NCBI RefSeq assembly: GCF_027409185.1
Contig: NC_084462.1
Location: 41,302,679-41,366,678, forward strand
DNA length: 64,000 nucleotides
Direction of reading: 5' to 3'
DNA from: Cynocephalus volans
Taxonomy: Eukaryota > Chordata > Mammalia > Dermoptera > Cynocephalidae
The notes under the pieces were generated by a model. That model saw nothing but the letters and a program-made list of their open reading frames with translations, ran no database searches and was not told the DNA's origin. The position numbers and the translations under genes are program-made. Within the stretch, counting starts at the first letter, position 1. Each line of letters opens with the position of its first letter. Positions 47,056 through 57,585 of the stretch are shown here, piece by piece.

Positions 47056-48346
47056 CAAGGGTCTTCAAAAAGTTTGTGGAAGATATGTATTATGAAAAAA
47101 CTGTGCATGGATTTCAAAAATTTTTTGCACCCAAATAAACTCATACTAACTTGTTATAACATGTCTGAAAAGGATCTAGTTTAAGGCACTAAGAAGGATA
47201 AGACATCAGTTTGAAAAGAGCCCCTATCAGAGCAACATGAATTCTGCTAAAATTGAAGCAAGAACAAACATCAGATTTATGGTGAAGCTTGGGTGGAAAA
47301 ATGGTGAAATCATTGATGCTTTATGAAAAGTTTATGGGAACAATGCCCCATAGAAATCAGCAGTGTGCAAATGGATAACTTGTTTTAGGAGGAAATCAGA
47401 CTATACTGAAGATGAAACCCACAGTGGCAGACTATCCACATTAATTTGCAAGGAAAAATTTAATCTTCCTTGTGCTCTAATTGAAGAGGATCAACGATTA
47501 ACAGCAGAAATAATAGCTAATACCATAGACATCTCAATTGGTTCAGCTTACACAATTCTGACTGAAAAATTACAGATAAGCAAACTTTCTGCTCGGTGGA
47601 TGCCAAAACTGTTGCACACAGGTCAGCTGCAGACGAGAGCAGAACTTTCAATGGAAATTTTAAACAAGGGGATCCAGATCCTGAAGCATATCTTTGAAGA
47701 ACGGTAACGGAAGATGAAACATGGCTTTACCAGTATAATCAGTACAATTCTGAAGACAAAGCACAATCAAAACCATGGCTACCAAGAGGTAGAAGTGTTC
47801 CAGTCAAAGCAAAAGTGGACCAGTCAAGAGTAGAGGTCATGGCAGTGGTTTTTTGGGATGCTCAAGGGATTTTGCTTTTGATTTTCTGGAGAGTCAAAGA
47901 CTGATAACATCTGCTTATTAGGAGAGTGTTTGGAGAAAGTGAGCCAAAGCTTTAGCAGAAAATGCCTGACAAAGCTTCACCAGAGAGTCCTTCACCACGA
48001 CAGTGCTCCTCCTCATTTCTCTCATCAAACAAGGGCAATTTTGCAAGAGTTTTGATTAGGCATCCATCTTCCAGTCCTGATTTGGCTCCTCTGTCTTCTT
48101 TTTGTTTTTTAATCTTAAAAGATCTTTAAAGGGCACCCACTTTTCTTCCATAATTAATGTAAAAGATTGCATTGACATGGTTAAATTCCCAGGACCCTCA
48201 GTTCTTTAGAGATGGACTAAATGGCTGGTATCATTGCTTGCAAAAATGTCTTGAACTTGATGGACCTTATGTTGAGAAATAAAGTTTACGTTTTTTATCT
48301 TTATCTTTTAATTCCATTTCCCCACAAACTTTTAAAAGTCCCCTTG
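47056..48346 (+). mobile_element. Full-length but inactive mariner-family DNA transposon
   Basis: 1,291 bp, flanked by TA (47054-47055 and 48347-48348). The inverted termini start CAAGGG-TCTTCAAAAAG on the left and, read inward from the right, CAAGGGGACTTTTAAAAG. The transposase frame starts at ATG 47237 and its stop is at 48280-48282, giving the ~345-residue length of mariner. The N-terminal helix-turn-helix region is partly open (47363-47707). Damage: an early in-frame stop near 47324, a frameshift at about 47704, more indels later. Of the D,D34D catalytic triad, the first Asp (47713-47715) and second (47999-48001) survive. The third is replaced around 48094 (APLS instead of APSD). Confidence 0.9.
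47237..48282 (+). pseudogene. Broken mariner transposase gene
   Basis: Remnant coding sequence of the transposon above. Mariner transposase binds the terminal inverted repeats and cuts and pastes the element into TA sites. Readable blocks include MNSAKIEARTNIRFMVKLGW at the start, a long open stretch at 47363-47707, a DETW block after a frameshift, and HHDSAPPH. In-frame stops, frameshifts and loss of the third catalytic aspartate rule out activity. The subfamily (mellifera/cecropia-like versus others) is not decided here. It is unlike the Hsmar1 pattern as I remember it. Confidence 0.85.
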
Positions 48347-48826
48347 TATTTATCTTTGGATCTACCTATCTATCTGTAGAGAGATTTATTATATTATAAG
48401 GTACTGGCTCATGTAGTTATGGAGGTTGAGAAGTCCCATGATCTGCCATCTGCAAGCTGGAGACCCAGAAAAGCCAGTGGTGTAGTTCAGAGGCCTGAGA
48501 GCCAGAGATCTGATGGTGTAGATTCCAATTCAAGCCTGAAGGCCTGAAAACCAGGAGCATGGAGGGCAGGAAAAGGTCAGTGTACCAGCTCAATGATCAG
48601 GCAGAGAGGAAATCCAACCTTCCTCCACCATTTTGTTCTATTCAGGCCCTTGCTGGATTGGATGAGGCCCACACACATGGGGAAGGACATCTGCTTTACT
48701 CAGCCCGTCAATTCAAATGCTAATCTCTTCTAGAAACATCCTCATAAACCCAGAAATAATGTTTAACCAGCTCTCTGGGATCTTGTGGCCCAGTCAAGTC
48801 GACACATAAAATTAGCCATCACAAAT
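48347..48826 (-). repeat. LTR-like repeat, part 2 (host of the mariner)
   Basis: 'gagagatttattatattataaggtactggctcatgtagttatggaggttgagaagtccc', 'gcaagctggagacccagaaaagcc', 'gattggatgaggccc', 'acatctgctttactcag' and 'gtcaagtcgacacataaaattagccatcac' are the blocks of a common mammalian LTR-type repeat in antisense. Name not assigned. Confidence 0.65.
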
Positions 48827-48829
48827 GGG

Positions 48830-49545
48830 TCACAACCAGCATTTTTTTAAGATATATGAAATGGGTTAGAACACAATAGAAGGTATCAGGGTACACTGAA
48901 CCTAGTAAAGGAAACATTTTCTTGGTGCAGCATGCCCAGGTGTCTGGGGGGAGGAAGGGGAGGGGTGGGGATGACAGTGATGGTTAAGCCTGAGTGGTGT
49001 GTTCATGGATGTTTGCTGCATCTTTCTCTATGCTTTCTTCTGTGTGTTTCAGAAAGTTAATAAAAGGTGTTGTGCACAACCAATGTGTGCACACCCTCTG
49101 ACGGGGCTGTCCTGCTCCTGTTTTCTAGTTGATACTCTATCACAGCTGACCTTCCGGCCTCACCTTTTTATAGATGGTTCTGTGCTCATCTCTTCATTGA
49201 AATGGCAAGGATTTCTGAATGAGTCAGGCTTTGCATATTGGCCTGGCCCTGTTCCTTCAGTGGCTCCATTCCCATGGGGGCTTCTTTTGGCTATGTGTGT
49301 CTCCTTCCTCTCTGATGTGCTCCCCCTCACCCCCCGTCTTCACAGACAAGGCTCCCAGGCCACCTTCTTGAGGCTTAATTGGACGTCTGGGCCTGCCGTC
49401 CTCCTGCCTTGTTGATGCTTTCCTGCCTGACTGCTAATCTGTCTGTGGATTCCTATGCCTGCTTGTTCCGTATCCTTCAGCATCCAGTCCCATGACTTGT
49501 GTTCCATGTGCTCAGGATGTATGTGATCATCACTGAGTTCTAGTT
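48830..49545. other. No recognised feature
   Basis: Unique sequence with a 138-codon plus-strand frame (48999-49415) that is Cys/Phe/Leu-rich, shows no domain and lacks splice context. Confidence 0.4.
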
Positions 49546-49547
49546 TC

Positions 49548-49690
49548 TTAAATGTTCAGAAACACATTTTACTCATCTGTAAAGTGGGGACTCATGAGTC
49601 GGGGGACAGGTGGATTGTGAGAATGAGTCACATAATGGATGGGGGTGCATAGCACATAATAGTCCCCCAATGTTGTTAGTTTCCTGGAGG
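49548..49690 (+). repeat. MIR fragment (3' half)
   Basis: 'tactcatctgtaaagtggggactcatgag ... attgtgagaatgagtcac ... agcacataatagtcccc' follows the MIR tail (catctgtaaaatgggg ... ttgtgaggatt ... agcacatagtag). Confidence 0.65.
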
Positions 49691-49734
49691 AGGCAAAGTG
49701 AGGACATGGAGCTGGCTCTTGTTATTTGCTAGTG

Positions 49735-50158
49735 AAAGGTCCATATATTAATCCCCACTGAAACTTAATACCCACTGTGACCAAAGTTAAGAGGGTGGGA
49801 AACCCTATTATGGTAATTGGAAGGTGGGGCCTTAAGTGGTGATTAGATTGTGAGGACCATGCCCTAGTGATGGATTAATCCATTGACGATTTAATGGTGG
49901 TCGTGGGTGTGGTTCTGATGGCTTCATAAGGAGAGCAAATGAGAAGGTTAGTGCTCTCTTGCTCAGCCATTCCACCATGTGACAGCCTGCCATCACTGCA
50001 GAGTCACCACCAAGAACAAGGCCCTCACCAGATGTGTTCCCTGGACTTTGGACTTCCCAGCCTCCGAAACTGTAAGAAATAAATTCTATTTCTTTATAAG
50101 TTACCCAGTTTCAGGTATTGTGTGATAAACAACAGAAATGAGCTAATACAGGTGTATT
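49735..50158 (+). mobile_element. MaLR (MST/THE1-type) solo LTR
   Basis: 'aatccccactgaaacttaatacccactgtgacc', 'gaaggtggggccttaagtggtgattagattgtgagg', 'tggattaatccattgacgatttaatgg', 'ttccaccatgtgacagcctgcc', 'cccagcctccgaaactgtaagaaataaattc' and 'ttacccagtttcaggtattgtg' lead to 'gagctaatacag'. Both ends are present. Same type as the minus-strand copy at 10562-10985. Confidence 0.8.
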
Positions 50159-50159
50159 T

Positions 50160-51480
50160 TCAAATACTTGAAAACTCTTGCTCTGACACCCAACTTTTTA
50201 AAGTTGTACTTCAGGAGAGAAAAATTCATCAACACTTTTTTAAAAAAAAAAAAAAGATGAAAAATGTGTTAGGAAAATAGCACTAGGAGCTGCTACTAGG
50301 TTGAGCCCAACATGTTAGTGTGATTAAATTGAAGGAAGTGGGCCACTTCTGTATGTAATTTTTTATTAATGATATTCAGATCTAATTAATTATGTCCAGG
50401 TCTAATTAATGACATTTGTGGGTAAGCCAGCATTCCCAGACTGTTCTGTGGAGTCCCATGAGATATTTCTGAAAAGAGTAGTCCACATTCACACCAGGCT
50501 AGGAAAGACTGTCTGTCCCCTCTTGGACAGTCGCCAAGTGTCATATTAAAGGCCTTGAGAGGTCCTGCAAGAAAGAAACCTTCTTAATTCTGTTTAACCT
50601 ATCATTTTCCAAACTTATTTTTACCATGTGTGCTGCTAGATACACATGGAAATGCCAGTTTAAGTCTTAAACCACAGCTTGTGCTTGGACTGGTTGATAG
50701 CAACATATAGTTGACGAGGACGTTCTCTAAGTCTTCTAGAGACACACTGTGGGGTCTCCTCTATTGGGGCTGATCATACTGTAAAGAATTTTATTTCATT
50801 CAGTCTCATGCTGCTATGTACTAATCTCCTTTCCTGGGCAAATCACTCTTCCTTTTTCAATCGATTTATACACCTGCAGAGGAAATTGGTGATGGCATGC
50901 CAGCCTTTTCAGGGTGGCTGTCCAGGTGAATGCTGGTGCCCAGAAGCGCCCCCTCCATGCCTGGCTTGTGGGAGGCCTCCTGGAAGCTGTGGCTGTCACC
51001 ACCAGTGGTAAAGAGACCCTCATTTACAAGGACGGCCATGTTATGTGCCAAGTTCTGGCCTTGGGGTCAGAGATCAGGGGTTGCAGGGAGAGACCACCAC
51101 TCCTGAGCCTCATGTGTTGGGTGTACTGTAGTCTTTGATTTTTATTCTTTGTTCATTTAAGAGTAATTTTGCTGAAAAATAGAATGGTGGCAGATGGTCA
51201 TTTTTGGCATGGGTTAGCGAGAGGTTTAGAGGACAACACCTGACATTCATTTTGAGAATCGGCCACTCTTCTGCAGTGGTTGATTCTCAGAGTGAAGATG
51301 TTTTGGTAGCTGTAGACCCCAAATGTTAAGGGAGGTGAAGAGTGGACCTTAGGGATATCAGTCTAGTAGATTGTCCAGGAGGAAGTGACGTTTGATCTTT
51401 CTTCTCAAAGGACAAGTATAAATTTCTGGGAAAAAAGGGAGGGACATGGGTTGTTCCTGGCAAACAGAAGTGCATGTGTT
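50160..51480. other. Unique sequence with paired homeodomain-type motifs
   Basis: No repeat body recognised. CAGRTCTAATTAAT occurs twice 20 bases apart (50377-50390, 50397-50410), next to 'ttttttattaatgatattc'. Elsewhere frames of 60-74 codons overlap and have no domain. An A run lies at about 50242-50254. Confidence 0.45.
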
Positions 51481-51563
51481 CGAGAGTACTTCAGAAAGTT
51501 CATGGAAAAATAGAATTAAGAGATATTTAGAATCTTCTCATGATCTTTTGAAGTACTCCCATG
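51481..51563 (-). mobile_element. 83-bp mariner-derived MITE
   Basis: Inverted ends are 'gagtacttcagaaagttcatgg' on the left and, as complement, 'gagtacttcaaaagatcatg' on the right. The left arm matches the 3' terminus of the mariner at 47056-48346, including its sub-terminal 'gaattaaaagata'. The right arm matches the 5' terminus including 'aagat'. It therefore looks like an internal-deletion derivative of that mariner or a close relative. Flanking TA dinucleotides are mutated (TT and TG). Confidence 0.7.
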
Positions 51564-51589
51564 TGACTGAAGTGTGGAGACAGGAAGCA

Positions 51590-52690
51590 GTGTGGCAGAT
51601 CCCGGAATGGAATTGATGTAGGAGCCAGTGGGTGAAGGACGGGTTGGCAGAGGCCAGATTGTCCTGTTAGATGGTCACAGAGGAGCCCTGGCAGGTCTTT
51701 GTCAGAGAGCTGATATGATGGAACGCGTGCTTTCTACAGATGACCGTGGAGGGAAAGGGACGGGGTGAAGGCCCTTGCACCAGAGGCCCCCATGGGGTCC
51801 CTGGGGAGAGAAGACCAGGCCTGAGTAAAGGTTGGTAGGGTGGGGAGGACAGGACTGAGGTGAGGGATGCTGAGGAAGAAGAGTTGGCGGGGCTGGTGTG
51901 GACAGTCCAGGTGAGGGAGTGGTCAGTGGAGTATGAGGTGGGGACTAGGAGAGAGAAGACCAGCTGGAAGGTGCGAAGAGAACTGTTGACGTCCCTACTT
52001 CGTGAAGGGCTGAGGAGCTTTGGAGGGTGGGGAGATGGGCTTGAGAGGGGGTGGGTTGGGACTTGGGCTGTGCTGGTTGAGGCCATAGATGGGGACGAGC
52101 TCCAGGGGAGTGACGGGCTGACAAGGGGACACAGCTGGCACTTGGCCCCGATGGGGAAATTGTGCCCCGAAGGAGCCCGAGGAAGGTGGCCAGAAAGTTG
52201 GGCTGAGACCATGAGGGGTTGTTGCTGGAAGACCACGTAGGATTTGAAAAGGTGGAGAAAGTGAATGTAGGATTTTTTTTCGTGAAAACTAGCCAGAAAG
52301 GGGAAAAGAGAAGGGGTGAAATGGGAGGGAACAGGGCACTTTCCTGTAAAGACGGAGGGTTGCTTGCTCAGTGCTGCCTGGGGCTGGGAGACAAGGAAGG
52401 CCAGAGTCAGATGCAGCCAGGAGGGAAGCGGAGCCCAACCCGGGTGCGAGGAGGAGAGCTCTTTATTTTCTGGAAGGAGTGACAGAGAAGAAGAATCTGA
52501 AGGCTTTTCCAGCTGTGGCCTCTCTTCTCTCTGGAAGGTCAAGTCCATGATGTGCAGAAAGGCGTCCCCACTCAGCACCTGCACTGACCCTTTGAACAGA
52601 CCTCTCCAGTGGAAAGAACTCAGCACCATATCTAGTAAACACTCATGGCTGTTATGGTGAAAAGCACAGGGCCTGTCACAGAGACACTCA
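51590..52690 (-). repeat. Purine-rich block, possibly antisense L2
   Basis: G/A-rich plus-strand text with 'gctgatatgatgg', 'ggcctgagtaaagg' and 'agaagagttggcgggg' loosely resembles the complement of L2. A 320-codon minus-strand frame (51667-52629) runs through it but is Ser/Pro/Leu-rich, has no domain, and is explained by the scarcity of stop triplets in pyrimidine-rich DNA. 52640-52690 ends like an L2 or MIR tail on the plus strand ('cagggcctgtcacagagacactcaatacg'). Confidence 0.3.
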
Positions 52691-53320
52691 ATACGTATGA
52701 ATTTTACCCCAGTTATTCTCCGTGTCCCTGAGCTTCTGCCCTCCCGCGCCTCTGGGACTTGGGTTCCAGCCCCTCCTCTGTCCTTTTGCTCTCCTCCACA
52801 TGTAACTGTACCTGTGTATCCGTCCTTCCTCCAGTCTGGCCAGGGGGAGCTGTTCTCTAGGCTGGTTTAACCAGGATGAGGGTGCAGATGTCTGTGGTGG
52901 GGAAGCTGGCTCTTCTTCCCACATGCAGAACTATCAAAGTGATACCAGCACAGGGGTTCTCCCCTGTGCCTGGGATACCCAGTGCACCAGGGTATCACAG
53001 AGAAGGCACCAGCAAATCCAACTTGCAGAAATCAGGGCAATGTTTGTGGTACCGTGACAGCAGGTGCAGCCCATGGCTCAAGTAGAATATGAAGAAAACT
53101 GTAAAAGATGAGCCTTGCCCACATTATGGTGCCCTTTCTAGTCTCTTCACAATTGCACCCCCTACTGTCACTGTAATGATCCACCACGTCCCATAAGGAG
53201 CACCTAGTGATTAACAGACTGAAAATGGAAGGAAGCTTTGAAGACACACCTTTTGGAAGTCTTTGTTTTGAACTGAATAGTGTACGACACCAGCAAGGTA
53301 AGCCAGAACATTCTCTCTTT
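52691..53320. other. No recognised feature
   Basis: Unique sequence. Frames of 69-78 codons on both strands without a domain. Confidence 0.4.
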
Positions 53321-55912
53321 ATATAAGCTTCTTAGTACAAGTATAACATAAACAGAATGGTACAAACATCCTAAGTGTTCACTGCAATGAATTTTCTGAA
53401 AGTGAACACATCCATGAAACTGCCACCCAGATTAAGGAATAAAATGTCACCAGAACCCAAGAATATCCCCCTAGTGTCCCGTCCCAGCCACCCCCCCACA
53501 CCCAAAGGTTACCAGAATTCTGTCACCAAATATTATTTTTGCTAAGTTTTAAATTTTATTATAAATGAATTTTTACAACATGTACTATTTTGTGGGAGCT
53601 CCTTTCATGCAACACTGTTTGTGAGAGTCATTCATGGGTGTTGAGTGTGACATCGTCACCATTACATAATTTTACATTGCATAAATATACAAGAATTTAT
53701 CCGTTCTACATTTGATGGACTTTGGATCTTTTCCAATTTGGGGTTATTATTGCTGCTGGGAACATTCTTTCACATTTGGTGCGTACATGATTGCTTTTCT
53801 ATTGAGAATGTATGTAGGAATGAAATTGGCAGATCTCAGGGTGTTGGGGATGTAGTGTACACTGCCAATCTGTTTTCTGAAGTGTTTGTACCAAATTACA
53901 CTTCCACCTGCAAGTATAAGAGTTTCATTTGCTCCACATCCTTGCTAATAATTGGTGTTATCAGTCATTTTAATTTTAATTCTGGTGATGTATAGTGGGA
54001 TCCTGTGGTACTAATTTGCATTTCATTAAAGACTAATGATGTTGAGTATCTCTTTTGAATATTTTTATTGTGCTTTTTGAAATCTTTTTTGACGGTTCTG
54101 TGCAAGTCTTTTGCTGATTTTTCTGTTGGGTTTTCTTTCTCTTTGTGCTTTGTAGGAGTTCTCCATATATTTGGTACTTTAGACCTTTGTTAGATGTCCA
54201 TACTGCAAATATTTCCTTGCACTCTTTCTCTCTCACTTTCAGTGGCATCTTTTGGTGAAGAGAAAGCCCAATTTGTCAATCTTTTTCTTTAAGCTAATGC
54301 TTTTTGTGCCTGCTTTAGGAAATTTGTGTATACCCCAAGAACATGAAAACATTCTCCTGTGTTAGCATCTAGAAGCTTTGTTGTTTGAACTTTCACTTTT
54401 AGGTCGTCTACAGTCCACCAGAATTGATTTTTTAACATATGGTGTGAGGGAGATGTCAAATGTCTTTTTTCTCAGTGGGAATCTAGTTGACCCAGCACCG
54501 TTTAGCACCATTAGATTCTTTCAAGGTATTTCGTTACTGTCGTTTGCTATTATTATTGCTATTATAAATGGTATCTTTAAAATTCTTTTTTATAATTGCT
54601 TTTCTCAAGTATGTAGAAATAATTTTTTTGTGTATATACCTTGTATCCAGCAACCTTGCTAAATTCCATTATTAATTCTCATAGATTATTTGTAGGTTCT
54701 TTTAGATTTTCTAGATGTATAATCATGTTGTCTGAATAGTAAGTGGGTTTTTTTTTTTTTTCCTTTTTGCATTGACTGTAAACCCCAGTTCAACGAATCC
54801 CTTCTTAGGGGAAAATTTTTCAGTATTTCACTTTTAATCATACTGATTGCTCTTATTTATTTATTTGTTTTGGTGAATCCTCTATAAGATTCAGAAAGTT
54901 CTCTTCCATTTCTAGTTTGCCACAAGTTTTTATTATGGGTAGGTGTTGAATTTTATCAAATACTTTTTCTGCATCTAATGAAATAATCATATAGTATTTT
55001 CCCTTTATTTCATTAATGTAGTGAGTTATATGATTGAATTTTGAATATTAAACCAACCTTGGATTCCTAGACTAAATCCAACTGACTGAATTGAGATATG
55101 ATGTAGTTTTTTTGGATGTGTTATAATTTTTATATAATTCTTTTTGATTCAATAATATTTTGTTTGTAGTTTTCTTTGCAATTGTGCTTAAAAACGATTG
55201 GCCTGTAGTTTTCCTTTCATATGATGTCAAGATCAGGTTTTGGTATCAAGGTAATGGTGACCTTAAAAGTGAGTTGGGAAGTGTTTTGTCTTTTGGTTTC
55301 CTAGGATATTTTTGGTAATATTGGTGTTTTTTGTTTGTTCGCTTGCTTGTTTCTTATTTGCTTAAGTGTTTGGAAGAATTCAATTGGGAAGCCTATAGAG
55401 TTGAGAGTACTTCAGATTACTGATTCAATTTCTTTAATAGATGCAGGACTGTTTAAATTTTTTTGTTTCTTCTAGATCGGTTTGATAAGTTGTGTGTTTT
55501 GAGTAACATGTTTTATCTCATAAAAATGTCACAATTATTGATGTTAAGTTATTCATTATGTCTATCTATTAATTTACCTTTTCATCATGATATTGTCATT
55601 TGCGTACTCTCTCTTTCTCACCTCCATCTCCATTTTTATCAGTCTTGATAGGGATTTACTACTTTAATTTTTTCCCAAAGAATCAACATTTGGCTTTGCT
55701 GACTTCTCTCTATTATACATTTGTTTTCCGTTTCATTTTTTTTCTGCTTTTACATTTCTTATTTTCATTGTTCAATTCTATTTGCTGTTCTTTACAAACT
55801 ACTTAAAAGTAACGATATATTTAGATTATTTTTTTCAGCCTTCCTTGTTTCTAATATATGAATTTAAAGTTATAAATATCCTGTTAAGCATGCCTTAGCT
55901 GTAATCCACTAT

Positions 55913-56934
55913 TTTTAAAATTGTGGTAAAAAACACAGCATGAAATTTACTGTCTTAACTATATTAAATCTACAGTTCGGTAGTAAGTATATTCACAGTG
56001 TTGTGAAACAGATCCCCAGAACATTTTCACCTTGCAAATCTGAAACTCTGCACCCGTTACCCCCACCCTAAACCCTCACCCCCAGCCTCTAGTAACCACC
56101 ATTCTACTTTCTGTCTTTATGAATTTTATGACTTTAGATATCTTATATAAGTAGAATCATATAGTATTTATCTTTTTGTGACTGGCTAATTTCACTTAGT
56201 ATGATGTTCTCAAGGTTTACCTATGTTGTGTCGTGACAGGATTTCCTTTCTTTTCAAGCCTGAATAATATTTAATTGTATGGATATACCACATTTTGTTT
56301 ATCCATTCGTCCATTGATGGGCATTTTGGTTGTTTTCATCCCTTGGCTATTGTGAGTAGTGCTGCTGTTGTTACAGGAAGGAGTCACCAAAAGAAACTGT
56401 CACTCAGAGAGGTGGAGCACACAGGTTTATTAAGCCGGCTGACTCAGGGGGATTAGAATTCCAAAGCCCTGAGCCCAGAATGCAGGGAGAAATAGTCTTA
56501 AATGCCTTTCTTGGGTAGGTGAGCAGCAAGCATTCTATTGGCTCAGTCTGTATTCAAGCAGAGTTACCTAAATTGGTTTTTTTTTTTAACAGGTGGTTAA
56601 CTAGGTTAATGGCTTTAGGTAAGGAGCTTTGCAAGAACAGGAAGTGTGGTAGGTTTTGAGTTGGGGTCTTCAGCACAAATTAAAAGCAACTTCGTTTCTT
56701 GCCTATACAGGAAACTGCTGGTAAGCTGTGGTTTAGTTCAGTCTACTAACACAAAAGAGCTAACACAGAGCTGCAGAGTGCAGAAATGCATTCAGCTGTT
56801 TAACCCTTAACACAACTGTAGATAAAACTCATATACAGGTGAATATTAGCTGGAAAAAATAAGTATTAAAGGTTAAAACAAGGGGAGGACAAGGAATTTA
56901 GCTATATCACTATGAACATGGGTGTGTAGCACTA
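55913..56934 (-). mobile_element. L1MB copy inserted in the L1ME, itself split by an LTR
   Basis: 'aaaattgtggtaaaaaacacagcatgaaatttactg', 'cttgcaaatctgaaactctgcacccgttac', 'gactggctaatttcacttagtatgatg', 'ccattgatgggcattttggttg' and 'tattgtgagtagtgctgctg' are followed, after the LTR, by 'ctatgaacatgggtgtg'. The consensus 'gctgctatgaacatggg' is rebuilt across the insertion, which fixes its boundaries. Confidence 0.85.
56369..56909 (-). mobile_element. Endogenous retrovirus solo LTR (probably ERV1 class)
   Basis: 541 bp running TG...CA on the minus strand (starts tgatatag, ends ctgtaaca). It is flanked by CTGT (56365-56368) and CTAT (56910-56913). The L1MB consensus says both were CTAT, a 4-bp duplication typical of gammaretrovirus-like elements. 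Within it, on the minus strand, are a CCAAT-type motif (ccaatagaatg), a TTTAAG TATA-like site and an AATAAA polyadenylation signal in the last 90 bases. No internal viral genes are present, so the provirus was reduced by LTR-LTR recombination. Confidence 0.85.
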
Positions 56935-57585
56935 TTTTTTAGATGTCGTATTTTCATTAACGATCAGTTGAAATTGTGTTTAATTTTTATAATTTCTTGT
57001 TTGATCTATGGGTTATTTAAAAGTGACTAATTTCCAAATGTCTGCATATTTCCTAATTATATTTTTGTTATGTATTTCTGTCTTAATTACAGTATAGTCA
57101 GAAACATATCTTTATGATTTTAACATTTTGAAATTTTTTTACACTAGCTTACACTATTTTAGATTTGCCCACAATATGATTAATTTTGATAAAAATTCTA
57201 TCTGCACTTGTGTGTAGTTTCTCAGTTCAGTAATTTATATATATAAAAGAGAAAATTTGGTAATTGTGGTGTTCAGATCTATTTCCATTCTTATTTTTAT
57301 CAGCTTGTTGTATCATTTACTGAGAAAAGTATGTTAAATTACCCACTGTGATTTTAGATTTGTCTTTTTATAGTTCTGTCAATTCTCCCTTTATGAAATT
57401 TTGAGAGCATATAACTAGATGCATACAAATTTAGAATTTAAAATTAGAATTTATTGCTAGCAGGTTGCCCTTTTAATCATGAATTCTTTCTCTTTTTCTT
57501 TAGGAATGCTTCTTTTCCTAAATTCAGCTTTACCTAATTATCAATATAATTACACCATCTTTCTTTTTTTCTTTTAAAAGAATAA

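Larger units (their letters stand above)
53325..57585 (-). mobile_element. Old L1ME copy hosting nested insertions
   Basis: 3' UTR start 'tgaattttctgaaagtgaacacatccatgaaactgccacccag', then ORF2 landmarks: 'cttttccaatttggggttatt', 'ttgaatattaaaccaaccttggattcc' and 'gcctgtagttttcctttcatatgatgtc', up to 'cttagctgtaatccacta' near 55908. It resumes at about 56935 with 'atttcttgtttgatctatgggttatttaaaagtgactaatttcc', exactly the next ORF2 segment. 55913-56934 is therefore an insertion. Frames are heavily broken. Confidence 0.8.

Noticed and set aside
47363..47707. 114-codon frame that looks like a real conserved protein
   Set aside because: It is part of the broken mariner transposase, not a host gene.
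51667..52629. 320-codon open frame on the minus strand, the longest in the window
   Set aside because: The strand is pyrimidine-rich, which depletes stop codons. The product is Ser/Pro/Leu-rich with no domain, plus-strand frames overlap it, and the DNA resembles antisense L2.
55400..55425. 'gagagtacttcag', resembling the MITE terminus at 51481
   Set aside because: Only about 13 bases match. It lies within collinear L1 ORF2 sequence and has no inverted partner nearby.
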